Origin: Robiginitalea aestuariiviva
GTDB taxonomy: Bacteria; Bacteroidota; Bacteroidia; Flavobacteriales; Flavobacteriaceae
DNA length: 64,000 nucleotides
NCBI RefSeq assembly: GCF_029537735.1
Contig: NZ_JARPUQ010000002.1
Span: 198,608-262,607, forward strand
Reading direction: 5' to 3'
Shown: piece after piece, positions 33,163-42,510 of the stretch
Position numbering within the stretch: position 1 is the stretch's first letter
How the letters are laid out: every line of letters begins with the position of its first letter
Notes under the pieces: generated by a model
What the model saw: only the letters and a program-made list of their open reading frames with translations
Databases searched by the model: none
What the model was told of the DNA's origin: nothing
Translations under genes and position numbers: made by a program

Positions 33163-34788
33163 ATGAAATGGACTCTTACGGGCGTTACTGCCCTGATACT
33201 AATGTCGGCCTGTTCGGAACCCCGGCAGGAAGCCGACCTGATTGTGCACCATGCACGCGTGTATACCGTGGGCCCGGAGGGGGCCACGGCTGAAGCGTTT
33301 GCGGTAAAGGATGGCCGTTTTGTAGCCGTAGGTACTTCAGAAGAAATACTGGAGGCTTATTCTGCCCCGGATACGCGGGACGCTGCCGGGCAGGTCATTG
33401 TACCGGGCCTGATAGACGCACACTGCCATTTTTACGGCCTGGGCCTGAACCAGGAAGCGGCAGACCTGGTGGGCACCCGGAGTTTCGAGGAGGTGCTGGA
33501 ACGCGTACAGGCCTTTCACGAGGCCCATCCTGCCGATTATCTCTACGGACGGGGCTGGGACCAGAACGACTGGGAAGTTAAGGCCTTCCCGGATAAGGCG
33601 GCCCTGGACCGGCTGTTTCCGGATATCCCGGTGGCCCTGGAACGGGTAGACGGGCATGCGCTGCTGGTGAACCAGAAAGCCCTGGACCTGGGGGGTATTA
33701 CTGCCAGTACCCGTGTACCTGGCGGGGAAGTAATTCTGAAGGACGGGCAGCCCACGGGCATCCTGGTAGACAGCCCTATGGACCTGGTGATGAACCGCTG
33801 GCCCGCCCCTGACCGGGCGGCTCAAATACGGGCCTTGCAGCAGGCGGAACAAATCTGTTTTGCAAATGGCCTGACCACAGTGAATGACGCTGGCCTGAGC
33901 GCCGACGTGATCGGACTCATCGACAGCCTGCAACAAGCCGGGGAACTGAAAATACGGGTCTATGCCATGGTGAGCAACAGTCCTGCGAACCTGGACGCCT
34001 TCCTGGGGAACCCCCCGGTGAAAACTGACCGCCTGAACGTTCGCTCCGTAAAGGTGTATGCGGATGGTGCCCTGGGTTCCCGCGGGGCCGCCCTGAAAGC
34101 ACCGTATACGGATCAGCCCGGACATTTCGGGGCCATGATTACCCCGGCTGAAGACCTGGATGCCCTGGCCCGCCGCATTGCCGCCGCCGGGTTCCAGATG
34201 AATACCCACGCCATTGGCGACTCGGCTAATGTGGCCGTACTCCGGGCTTACCGGGCAGCCCTGGCCGGCCTGGACGATCCCCGCTGGAAGGTGGAGCACG
34301 CCCAGATTCTGGATACGGCAGACCTGAAGGGATTCGGCCCGAAAATTCTGCCTTCCATTCAGCCTACCCATGCCACCAGCGATATGTACTGGGCCGAGGA
34401 CCGGCTGGGCGCAGACCGCATGCCCGGGGCATATGCCTTTGCCAAACTATTGAAAGCCTCCGGTCGCGTGGCCCTGGGGACGGATTTCCCGGTAGAGCAG
34501 GTGAACCCCATGCTCACTTTTTACGCCGCGGTGGCCCGGCAGGACCAGGAGGGGTATCCCGAAGGCGGGTTCCAGATGGAGGATGCCCTGAGCCGGGAGG
34601 AGGCCCTGAAGGGGATGACCCTGTGGGCCGCGTATTCCAATTTCGAAGAAGGGGAGAAGGGCAGCATCGAACCGGGAAAGTGGGCCGATTTTACCTTCCT
34701 GGATGCCGATCTGATGACGGTGCCCGCCTCAGCACTTAAAGACATCGGGGTGCAGGCCACCTTTGTGGCCGGGAAGCAGGTGTATTAA
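33163..34788 (+). CDS. Amidohydrolase-3/YtcJ-like lipoprotein
   Basis: A 541-residue metal-dependent hydrolase of the amidohydrolase-3 (YtcJ) family with a lipoprotein signal peptide (ALILMSAC-S), so it is probably tethered in the envelope. Metal-binding motifs are DAHCHFYG (HxH near residue 85), KVYADGALGSRGAAL (metal-lysine region), NTHAIGD, VEHAQI and a late LGTDFPVE (Asp). Substrates of the family are various amides and cyclic amides; none can be assigned. The start at 33163 gives the signal peptide; the earlier in-frame start does not. Confidence 0.85.
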   Translation: MKWTLTGVTALILMSACSEPRQEADLIVHHARVYTVGPEGATAEAFAVKDGRFVAVGTSEEILEAYSAPDTRDAAGQVIVPGLIDAHCHFYGLGLNQEAADLVGTRSFEEVLERVQAFHEAHPADYLYGRGWDQNDWEVKAFPDKAALDRLFPDIPVALERVDGHALLVNQKALDLGGITASTRVPGGEVILKDGQPTGILVDSPMDLVMNRWPAPDRAAQIRALQQAEQICFANGLTTVNDAGLSADVIGLIDSLQQAGELKIRVYAMVSNSPANLDAFLGNPPVKTDRLNVRSVKVYADGALGSRGAALKAPYTDQPGHFGAMITPAEDLDALARRIAAAGFQMNTHAIGDSANVAVLRAYRAALAGLDDPRWKVEHAQILDTADLKGFGPKILPSIQPTHATSDMYWAEDRLGADRMPGAYAFAKLLKASGRVALGTDFPVEQVNPMLTFYAAVARQDQEGYPEGGFQMEDALSREEALKGMTLWAAYSNFEEGEKGSIEPGKWADFTFLDADLMTVPASALKDIGVQATFVAGKQVY

Positions 34789-34791
34789 CAA

Positions 34792-34818
34792 AAAAAGGCC
34801 GGGAACCCCGGCCTTTTT
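34792..34818. terminator. Bidirectional terminator
   Basis: AAAAAGGCCGGG and CCCGGCCTTTTT around a three-base loop, directly after the amidohydrolase stop and before the convergent DUF2911 gene. Confidence 0.85.
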
Positions 34819-34839
34819 CTATGCATTGAATTTGGTGAA

Positions 34840-35373
34840 CTACATGGTAATGGGAACCGCAACGCGGGTTTTGTCCCACCCCATAACCAGGTGTACCCCG
34901 CCATCCACTTCCTGGAAGGTAATGGAAAACGGCTCCAGGGATTCGTCCGAAGCTCCTGCCGGTACGGAAACCCGGGCCAGGTCTGCGCCTTCGTCGTAGC
35001 TGTATGCGCCCCACTGGTTCAGGGATTTGTTTAAAATAACCGTCCACTCCTGGTCTCCCGGAATACTGAACAGGGAATAGGTACCTGCCGGCACGTCCAC
35101 GCCCCCGAAATTGACATCCTGATAGAAGGTGATCTCGGTGTTTTCATTGGCGCCTGTCCGCCAAACCTTGCCGTTGGGGGCCAGGGTAGCCAGGGTCCGG
35201 CCTTTCAGTTGGGGCCGGCTGTAAATGACCCGGACTACTTTCTGAGGCTCGCGCCCCGGGTAGAGGGCCATATCCATCGGGCTCTTGTCCAGGCCACTGA
35301 ATTTCTGGGCCTGAAGCTGGGAAGGGGCGGCCATGGCCAGAAGGATGGCAGCCAGTACAATCGTGTTTTTCAT
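34840..35373 (-). CDS. DUF2911 domain secreted protein
   Basis: A 177-residue exported protein (signal peptide ending LQA-Q) with the DUF2911 pattern: SPMDMALYP, YSRPQLKGR, GKVWRTGANENTEITFYQDV and VPAGTYSLFSIPGDQEWTVILNK. The family is common in Bacteroidota and of unknown function. The ~150-residue domain fills the mature protein. It is monocistronic, with a bidirectional terminator on its 3' side and a long AT-rich region (about 35400-35606) between its start and asnB. Confidence 0.88.
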   Translation of the reverse strand: MKNTIVLAAILLAMAAPSQLQAQKFSGLDKSPMDMALYPGREPQKVVRVIYSRPQLKGRTLATLAPNGKVWRTGANENTEITFYQDVNFGGVDVPAGTYSLFSIPGDQEWTVILNKSLNQWGAYSYDEGADLARVSVPAGASDESLEPFSITFQEVDGGVHLVMGWDKTRVAVPITM

Positions 35374-35606
35374 GGAAATGGTTTTTTTAGGTGCGTAAAA
35401 CTACCTTCTTTTCCGGAAGGCCTTTTTTAAAAGGTCGTTAAAATTTGCGAGGCTTACAAATTCCTCAATTCGGAGCAGGAATGCTGCTTTACACTTTACT
35501 TTTAACTTTAAAACACATAAATAAGTTATAAATCAAAAGTGCTTATAAGATAAGTGTTTTATTTGTGTAATCTGTAATCGATTTTTGACTTCAAAATAGA
35601 ACTGAA

Positions 35607-37277
35607 ATGTGCGGAATAGTATGTGCTTTTGAATTGAAACAGCCTGCGGAGACCCTCAGGCCGCAGTTGTTGGAAATGTCGCGCAAGGTGCGTCACCGGG
35701 GCCCGGACTGGAGCGGGGTGCACGCCACCGATAAGGCCATCCTGGCCCATGAACGGCTGGCTATTGTGGATCCCAGCTCCGGGAAGCAGCCCCTGCTAAG
35801 CCCGGACGGGCAGCTGGTGCTGGCGGCCAATGGCGAAATCTATAACCACCGGGAACTGCGCAAACGCTTTGAAGGCCAATATGCCTTTAAAACGGAATCG
35901 GACTGCGAGGTTATCCTCCCGCTCTACCAGGAAAAGGGCCCGGGCTTCCTGGATGAGCTCAATGGCATTTTCGCCTTTGCCATTTACGACAGTACTGCCG
36001 ACAGCTACCTGGTGGCCCGGGATCATATGGGGATTATTCCCCTGTATATCGGCTGGGATGCCTACGGCACCTTTTATGTGGCTTCTGAGCTGAAGGCACT
36101 GGAGGGCACCTGTACGAAGATCGAACTCTTCCCCCCCGGGCACTACCTTTCCAGCGAAGTGGAAGGTTTCCAGCCCTGGTACCAGCGGGAATGGAAGTCT
36201 TACGACGCCGTGAAGAAAAACCCCACCAGCATTGCAGACCTGCGCAAGGCCCTGGAAGATGCCGTACACCGGCAATTGATGTCCGACGTGCCTTACGGTG
36301 TATTGCTTTCCGGGGGGTTGGATTCTTCCGTGACCTCGGCCATTGCCAAAAAATACGCAGCCAAGCGGGTGGAGACGGACGACACTTCAGACGCCTGGTG
36401 GCCGCAGCTGCACTCCTTTTCGGTGGGCCTGGAAGGTTCTCCGGACCTGGCAGCTGCCCGGAAGGTGGCCGATCACATCGGGACGGTACACCATGAGATT
36501 AAATTTACCATTCAGGAAGGCCTGGATGCCATCCGGGATGTGATCTACCACCTGGAAACCTACGACATTACTACCATCAGGGCTTCCACGCCCATGTACC
36601 TCATGGCCCGGGTTATCAAATCCATGGGTATCAAAATGGTGCTTTCCGGAGAAGGTGCGGACGAGCTCTTTGGTGGCTACCTCTACTTTCACAAGGCACC
36701 GAGCCCCAAGGACTTTCACGAGGAAACCGTGCGCAAGCTGGAAAAGCTGCATATGTACGATTGTTTGCGGGCCAATAAATCCCTGGCGGCCTGGGGTATT
36801 GAAGGACGCGTTCCCTTCCTGGACAAGGAGTTTATGGATGTGGCCATGCGCCTGAACCCCAAAGACAAAATGATTACCCCTGAGCGTATGGAGAAGTGGG
36901 TGGTGCGTAAGGCTTTTGAAGACTACCTGCCCGAATCCGTGGCCTGGCGGCAGAAGGAACAGTTTTCCGACGGGGTGGGGTACAGTTGGATCGATACGCT
37001 GAAGGAGGTAGTGGCCCGGGAAGTCTCGGACGAGCAACTGGCCAATGCCCGTTTCCGCTTCCCCCTGCAGACTCCGACCTCCAAAGAGGAGTATTACTAC
37101 CGCAGCATCTTTGAATCCCATTTTCCCAGTGATGCCGCGGCCCTGAGCGTACCCCAGGAGCCCTCCGTGGCCTGCAGTACCAAGATTGCCCTGGAATGGG
37201 ACGAGGCCTTCCGGAACATGAATGATCCTTCCGGTCGCGCCGTGGCCAAAGTACATACGGACGCCTATGTGAAGTAA
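35607..37277 (+). CDS. asnB: Asparagine synthase (glutamine-hydrolysing)
   Basis: A 556-residue AsnB that converts aspartate to asparagine with ATP and glutamine. Cys2 after the initiator Met is the glutaminase nucleophile (MCGIVC); RHRGPDWSG, ANGEIYNH and the SDCEV motif complete the class II glutaminase domain (1-200). The synthetase domain has the PP-loop SGGLDSSVTSA and the SGEGADELFGGYLYFH motif. Length is typical. The AT-rich leader upstream shows no conserved leader peptide. Confidence 0.96.
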   Translation: MCGIVCAFELKQPAETLRPQLLEMSRKVRHRGPDWSGVHATDKAILAHERLAIVDPSSGKQPLLSPDGQLVLAANGEIYNHRELRKRFEGQYAFKTESDCEVILPLYQEKGPGFLDELNGIFAFAIYDSTADSYLVARDHMGIIPLYIGWDAYGTFYVASELKALEGTCTKIELFPPGHYLSSEVEGFQPWYQREWKSYDAVKKNPTSIADLRKALEDAVHRQLMSDVPYGVLLSGGLDSSVTSAIAKKYAAKRVETDDTSDAWWPQLHSFSVGLEGSPDLAAARKVADHIGTVHHEIKFTIQEGLDAIRDVIYHLETYDITTIRASTPMYLMARVIKSMGIKMVLSGEGADELFGGYLYFHKAPSPKDFHEETVRKLEKLHMYDCLRANKSLAAWGIEGRVPFLDKEFMDVAMRLNPKDKMITPERMEKWVVRKAFEDYLPESVAWRQKEQFSDGVGYSWIDTLKEVVAREVSDEQLANARFRFPLQTPTSKEEYYYRSIFESHFPSDAAALSVPQEPSVACSTKIALEWDEAFRNMNDPSGRAVAKVHTDAYVK

Positions 37278-37338
37278 AGCAAAGCCCGTCCGGCCTGCCT
37301 TATGGATGGTCGGTTGGGCCTACTCTGGATTAGTCCTT

Positions 37339-37364
37339 GAAAAGCACCGGCAACGGTGCTTTTC
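37339..37364 (+). terminator. asnB terminator
   Basis: GAAAAGCACCG, loop GCAA, CGGTGCTTTTC: an 11-bp stem, about 60 bases after the asnB stop. Confidence 0.75.
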
Positions 37365-37471
37365 CTGTTTGTCCCGGACGGGGTTTGGGAACCCTGTTTT
37401 TTCCACAACAATTGTTGATAACTTGGAGTCCTCCAAAATGGCGAAAAGCGCCTATTTGCAAGGGTAATGCC

Positions 37472-37479
37472 TATATTTG
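37472..37479 (+). promoter_or_regulatory. gyrB -7 promoter box (TATATTTG)
   Basis: An exact TAnnTTTG box, 39 bases before the gyrB ATG. Confidence 0.7.
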
Positions 37480-37482
37480 TGA

Positions 37483-39462
<1,980 letters not shown>

Positions 39463-39480
39463 GAATTCCCTTTTCACAAC

Positions 39481-39510
39481 AAAAACCCCTGTCTCCGGCA
39501 GGGGTTTTTT
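39481..39510 (+). terminator. gyrB terminator
   Basis: AAAAACCCCTG, loop TCTCCGG, CAGGGGTTTTT then T: an 11-bp stem with U-tract, 18 bases after the gyrB stop. Confidence 0.85.
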
Positions 39511-39535
39511 AGTTTAGAGGTAAAATTCTTACACC

Positions 39536-40543
39536 ATGAAAAGATTTGCTATGCTGTTGGGGGTTTTGGGGAGCACTGCCCTGGGAACTGCCCAATCGAA
39601 TGTAAACGACCTGCTGGCTGCCGGCCTTGCCGATGCCCAGCGCTTCACCACGGATTACCTCTCTCCGGCCCAGACGGGTATTGTATACAGCCTGGGTAGC
39701 TCCTGGCTGAATACGGCCAAGGCCAAACCCCTGGCCGGTTTCGAAATCGGATTCATCGGTTCCATGGCCGGGTTTAAAAACAAGGAAGACAAGAAAAGTT
39801 TTGTCCTGAATACGGCCGAGTACGAAAACCTCCGGTTTGAAGACGGCAGCACCTCCAAGAGCGTAAGTACGGCCCTGGGAGAGCTCTCGGGCATTAATGT
39901 GGTGGTGGAAGACGAGAATGGTTTCTTTTCCCAGAGCTTTGAGCTGCCTACGGGCCTGGCTTCCGAAAATATCAACTTCTTGCCTGCCGGCTTTTTGCAG
40001 GTTGGGGTAGGGTTGATCAAAGGGACTGAGATCAAAGCCCGTTTCCTGCCCAAGATCGATACGGACGAGGTAGAGGTAGGCCTGTATGGCTTTGGTATCC
40101 TGCACGATTTCACCGAACACCTCCCGGCGGACAAGCTCCTGCCCATTGCCATTTCCGGCTTTATCGGCTACACCCACCTGGACGGGTCCTATGACTTTAC
40201 CAATACCAATTTCATCGACGGGGAGAACCAGCGTATCGAGGCCCGCTACAATACCTGGACGTTCCAGGCAGCGGTGTCTACCCGCCTGCCCGTCATCAAC
40301 TTCTACGGCACCCTGGGGTATATCAGCGGGAAATCCGAGACCGATATCCTGGGAACCTACCGGGTAACCTCCGGCCCCTTCCAGACTACCTATACCGATC
40401 CGTTTTCCATCAGCCAGAAAGATGGCGGGGTCACTGCAGGGGTTGGTACCCGGCTTAAACTGGGCTTTTTCCGCCTGCATGCAGACTACACCCTGGCCGA
40501 GTTCAATATCTTTTCTGCGGGGGTAAGCTTCGGTTTTCGCTAG
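39536..40543 (+). CDS. DUF6588-like outer-membrane protein
   Basis: A 335-residue secreted protein (signal peptide MKRFAMLLGVLGSTALGTA-Q) with a beta-barrel-like body: IGFIGSMAGFKNKED, LQVGVGLIKGTEIKARFLPKI, EVGLYGFGILHDFTEHL, PIAISGFIGYTHLDGSYDF and a terminal aromatic strand FSAGVSFGFR. It fits the DUF6588 group of Bacteroidota, whose function is unknown. It is monocistronic between two terminators. Confidence 0.8.
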   Translation: MKRFAMLLGVLGSTALGTAQSNVNDLLAAGLADAQRFTTDYLSPAQTGIVYSLGSSWLNTAKAKPLAGFEIGFIGSMAGFKNKEDKKSFVLNTAEYENLRFEDGSTSKSVSTALGELSGINVVVEDENGFFSQSFELPTGLASENINFLPAGFLQVGVGLIKGTEIKARFLPKIDTDEVEVGLYGFGILHDFTEHLPADKLLPIAISGFIGYTHLDGSYDFTNTNFIDGENQRIEARYNTWTFQAAVSTRLPVINFYGTLGYISGKSETDILGTYRVTSGPFQTTYTDPFSISQKDGGVTAGVGTRLKLGFFRLHADYTLAEFNIFSAGVSFGFR

Positions 40544-40569
40544 GCCAGAGGCCAACCCTTTAAAAGGCA

Positions 40570-40597
40570 ACAGCCCGCTGCACAGCGGGCTGTTTTT
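40570..40597 (+). terminator. Terminator after the DUF6588-like gene
   Basis: ACAGCCCGCT, loop GCAC, AGCGGGCTGT then TTTTG. The same stem sequence (ACAGCCCGC/GCGGGCTGT) recurs 137 bases downstream. Confidence 0.85.
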
Positions 40598-40696
40598 GTT
40601 TTGGCCTTCTCTTTAATTGCCGCCGGGCCTGCATGGGCTGGTAAAACGGGAAGGCATTGTTTCCTTGGCAGCCCGGGTTGCCGGGTTTGGAGGGGG

Positions 40697-40730
40697 TAAA
40701 AAAATAACAGCCCGCCAAATAGCGGGCTGT
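40697..40730 (-). terminator. Terminator of the 125-aa lipoprotein gene
   Basis: On the minus strand ACAGCCCGC, a six-base loop, GCGGGCTGT, then TTATTTTTTT: a 9-bp stem and U-tract after the lipoprotein stop at 40766. Confidence 0.8.
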
Positions 40731-40765
40731 CTCCGTCGATCTCTATGGAATTTAAGACTCGGGAA

Positions 40766-41143
40766 TTATTCGCGCGTCGCCAGGATTTCGCCCTGGTGAT
40801 CTTCGAGCAGTTCGCTGCCTTCGCGAAGCACAATCTTCACAACATCGGACGGCAGGTCTGTGCCCGGGTATTCAATATGGTAAAAGCCCTGGCTGAATTC
40901 CCAGCTGAAATCACTCTTAAAGGTGATCTGGGAACCTTCGTACCGCTGGTAGCGGCCCAGGTAAACATCGTTAAAGATCCATTCTTCCCGGAGGGTCACC
41001 TTCTGGGCAGGCTCCTGGGCAATTTCGGTACGGCTCCAGATGCCGATTACGGGATCGTCGTTTTCGGGGATTTCGGAACAGCTGCTTACGGCCATCAAAA
41101 GGCACAAAAACAGCGGGACAAGCGGGGGTAACTTTCGCTGCAT
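40766..41143 (-). CDS. Small lipoprotein (125 aa)
   Basis: The signal peptide has a clear lipobox (LLMAVSSC-S), so this is a membrane-anchored lipoprotein. The mature 100 residues contain beta-strand patterns (GIWSRTEIAQEPAQ, EEWIFNDVYLGRYQRYEGSQITFKSDFSWEF) reminiscent of lipocalin-like domains that open with a G-x-W motif. The family is not certain. It is monocistronic. Confidence 0.7.
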   Translation of the reverse strand: MQRKLPPLVPLFLCLLMAVSSCSEIPENDDPVIGIWSRTEIAQEPAQKVTLREEWIFNDVYLGRYQRYEGSQITFKSDFSWEFSQGFYHIEYPGTDLPSDVVKIVLREGSELLEDHQGEILATRE

Positions 41144-41340
41144 GACGTAGGTAGGTTTAGGATTTGGGTATTATGCCAACGGGGGTAAAACCGCGGTATT
41201 GCCTTTTTTTCGACGTCCGACACCCCGCCTGCCCGTTTTTCGACCAACGGCTGATTTTGTTAACATTTTTTTAGCCTGCCACCCCGGCTGAAACCGGTGG
41301 GATTCCCCTGAATTCGGACGGTTTTTCCGCATATTTTCGT

Positions 41341-41348
41341 TAATTTTG
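41341..41348 (+). promoter_or_regulatory. mdh -7 promoter box (TAATTTTG)
   Basis: An exact TAnnTTTG box, 35 bases before the mdh ATG. Confidence 0.7.
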
Positions 41349-41383
41349 TGGCCGCTTCTAACCTCTGTTAAAAACACATCGAT

Positions 41384-42310
41384 ATGAAAGTTACCATTGT
41401 AGGTGCCGGGGCCGTCGGGGCCAGCTGTGCCGAGTATATTGCCATCAAGAATTTTGCGGCCGAGGTGGTGCTGCTGGACATCAAGGAAGGCGTTGCCGAA
41501 GGCAAGGCTATGGACCTGATGCAGTGCGCTTCCCTGAACGGGTTTGATACCCGTATTGTAGGGTCTACCAACGACTACAGCAAAACTGCCGGCAGTGACA
41601 TTGTGGTGATCACCTCCGGGATTCCGCGCAAACCGGGGATGACCCGGGAGGAACTGATCGGCATCAATGCCGGCATTGTAAAATCCGTGGCAGGCAGCCT
41701 GCTGGAGCACTCCCCCGAGGCCATCATGATTGTGGTGAGTAACCCCATGGATACCATGACCTACCTGGTACATAAGACCACCGGCCTGCCCAAGAACCGC
41801 ATCATCGGGATGGGCGGGGCCCTGGACAGCGCGCGGTTCAAATACCGCCTGGCCGAAGCCCTCGAAGCCCCTATTTCCGACATTGACGGCATGGTAATTG
41901 GCGGGCACAGCGATACCGGGATGGTGCCCCTTACCAGCCAGGCCACCCGCAACAGTATCAAGGTTAGTGAATTTATCTCCGAAGACCGACTGCAGGAGGT
42001 TGCCGAAGCCACCAAGGTAGGCGGCGCCACCCTGACCAAACTCCTGGGCACCAGCGCCTGGTATGCCCCCGGAGCTGCGGTTTCTGCCCTGGTGCAGGCC
42101 ATTGCCTGCGACCAGAAAAAAATGTTTCCCTGTTCCGCCCTGCTGGAAGGGGAGTATGGCCTGGAAGACCTCTGTATAGGGGTGCCGGTAATCCTGGGGC
42201 GCAATGGGATTGAGCGCATTGTGGAACTGGAACTGAGCCAGGCGGAAGCCGACAAGATGAAGGAAAGCGCCGCCGGCGTTTCCAAAACCAACGGCCTGCT
42301 GGAGGTTTAA
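41384..42310 (+). CDS. mdh: Malate dehydrogenase
   Basis: A 308-residue NAD-dependent malate dehydrogenase of the lactate-dehydrogenase-like type, interconverting malate and oxaloacetate in the citric acid cycle. The Rossmann motif is GAGAVGA (residues 7-13), Asp34-type specificity is shown by LLDIKEG, substrate arginines lie in SGIPRKPGMTREEL, and the catalytic His is in VIGGHSDTGMVPL. VSNPMDTMTYL and the R-Y-R-L positions also fit MDH. Length is normal. Confidence 0.96.
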   Translation: MKVTIVGAGAVGASCAEYIAIKNFAAEVVLLDIKEGVAEGKAMDLMQCASLNGFDTRIVGSTNDYSKTAGSDIVVITSGIPRKPGMTREELIGINAGIVKSVAGSLLEHSPEAIMIVVSNPMDTMTYLVHKTTGLPKNRIIGMGGALDSARFKYRLAEALEAPISDIDGMVIGGHSDTGMVPLTSQATRNSIKVSEFISEDRLQEVAEATKVGGATLTKLLGTSAWYAPGAAVSALVQAIACDQKKMFPCSALLEGEYGLEDLCIGVPVILGRNGIERIVELELSQAEADKMKESAAGVSKTNGLLEV

Positions 42311-42333
42311 CCAGCGATTCCCTGCCAAAAGCC

Positions 42334-42363
42334 AGCATCCTCCCCCGGGAGGATGCTTTTTTT
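42334..42363 (+). terminator. mdh terminator
   Basis: AGCATCCTCC, loop CCCG, GGAGGATGCT then TTTTTTT: a strong intrinsic terminator 23 bases after the stop. Confidence 0.9.
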
Positions 42364-42456
42364 ATGGGGTGCTGCAGGCTTCCCAACCCGGCGGGACGGG
42401 CTTCTGCGGGCTTTTACAAAAGCTGTGATTTTATTGGCAGTTCCTAGGGGAAATAA

Positions 42457-42464
42457 TATATTTG
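42457..42464 (+). promoter_or_regulatory. secDF -7 promoter box (TATATTTG)
   Basis: An exact TAnnTTTG box, 46 bases before the secDF ATG, followed by the usual GC. Confidence 0.7.
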
Positions 42465-42510
42465 CACGCTGTTCGCAGCATGTATCCATTATTCAGACAA
42501 GCACTTACAC

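Noticed and set aside
35430-35606. AT-rich leader of asnB considered as a small mobile or leader-peptide region
   Set aside because: No repeat ends, no conserved ORF and no clear attenuator hairpin; an AT-rich promoter region explains it.
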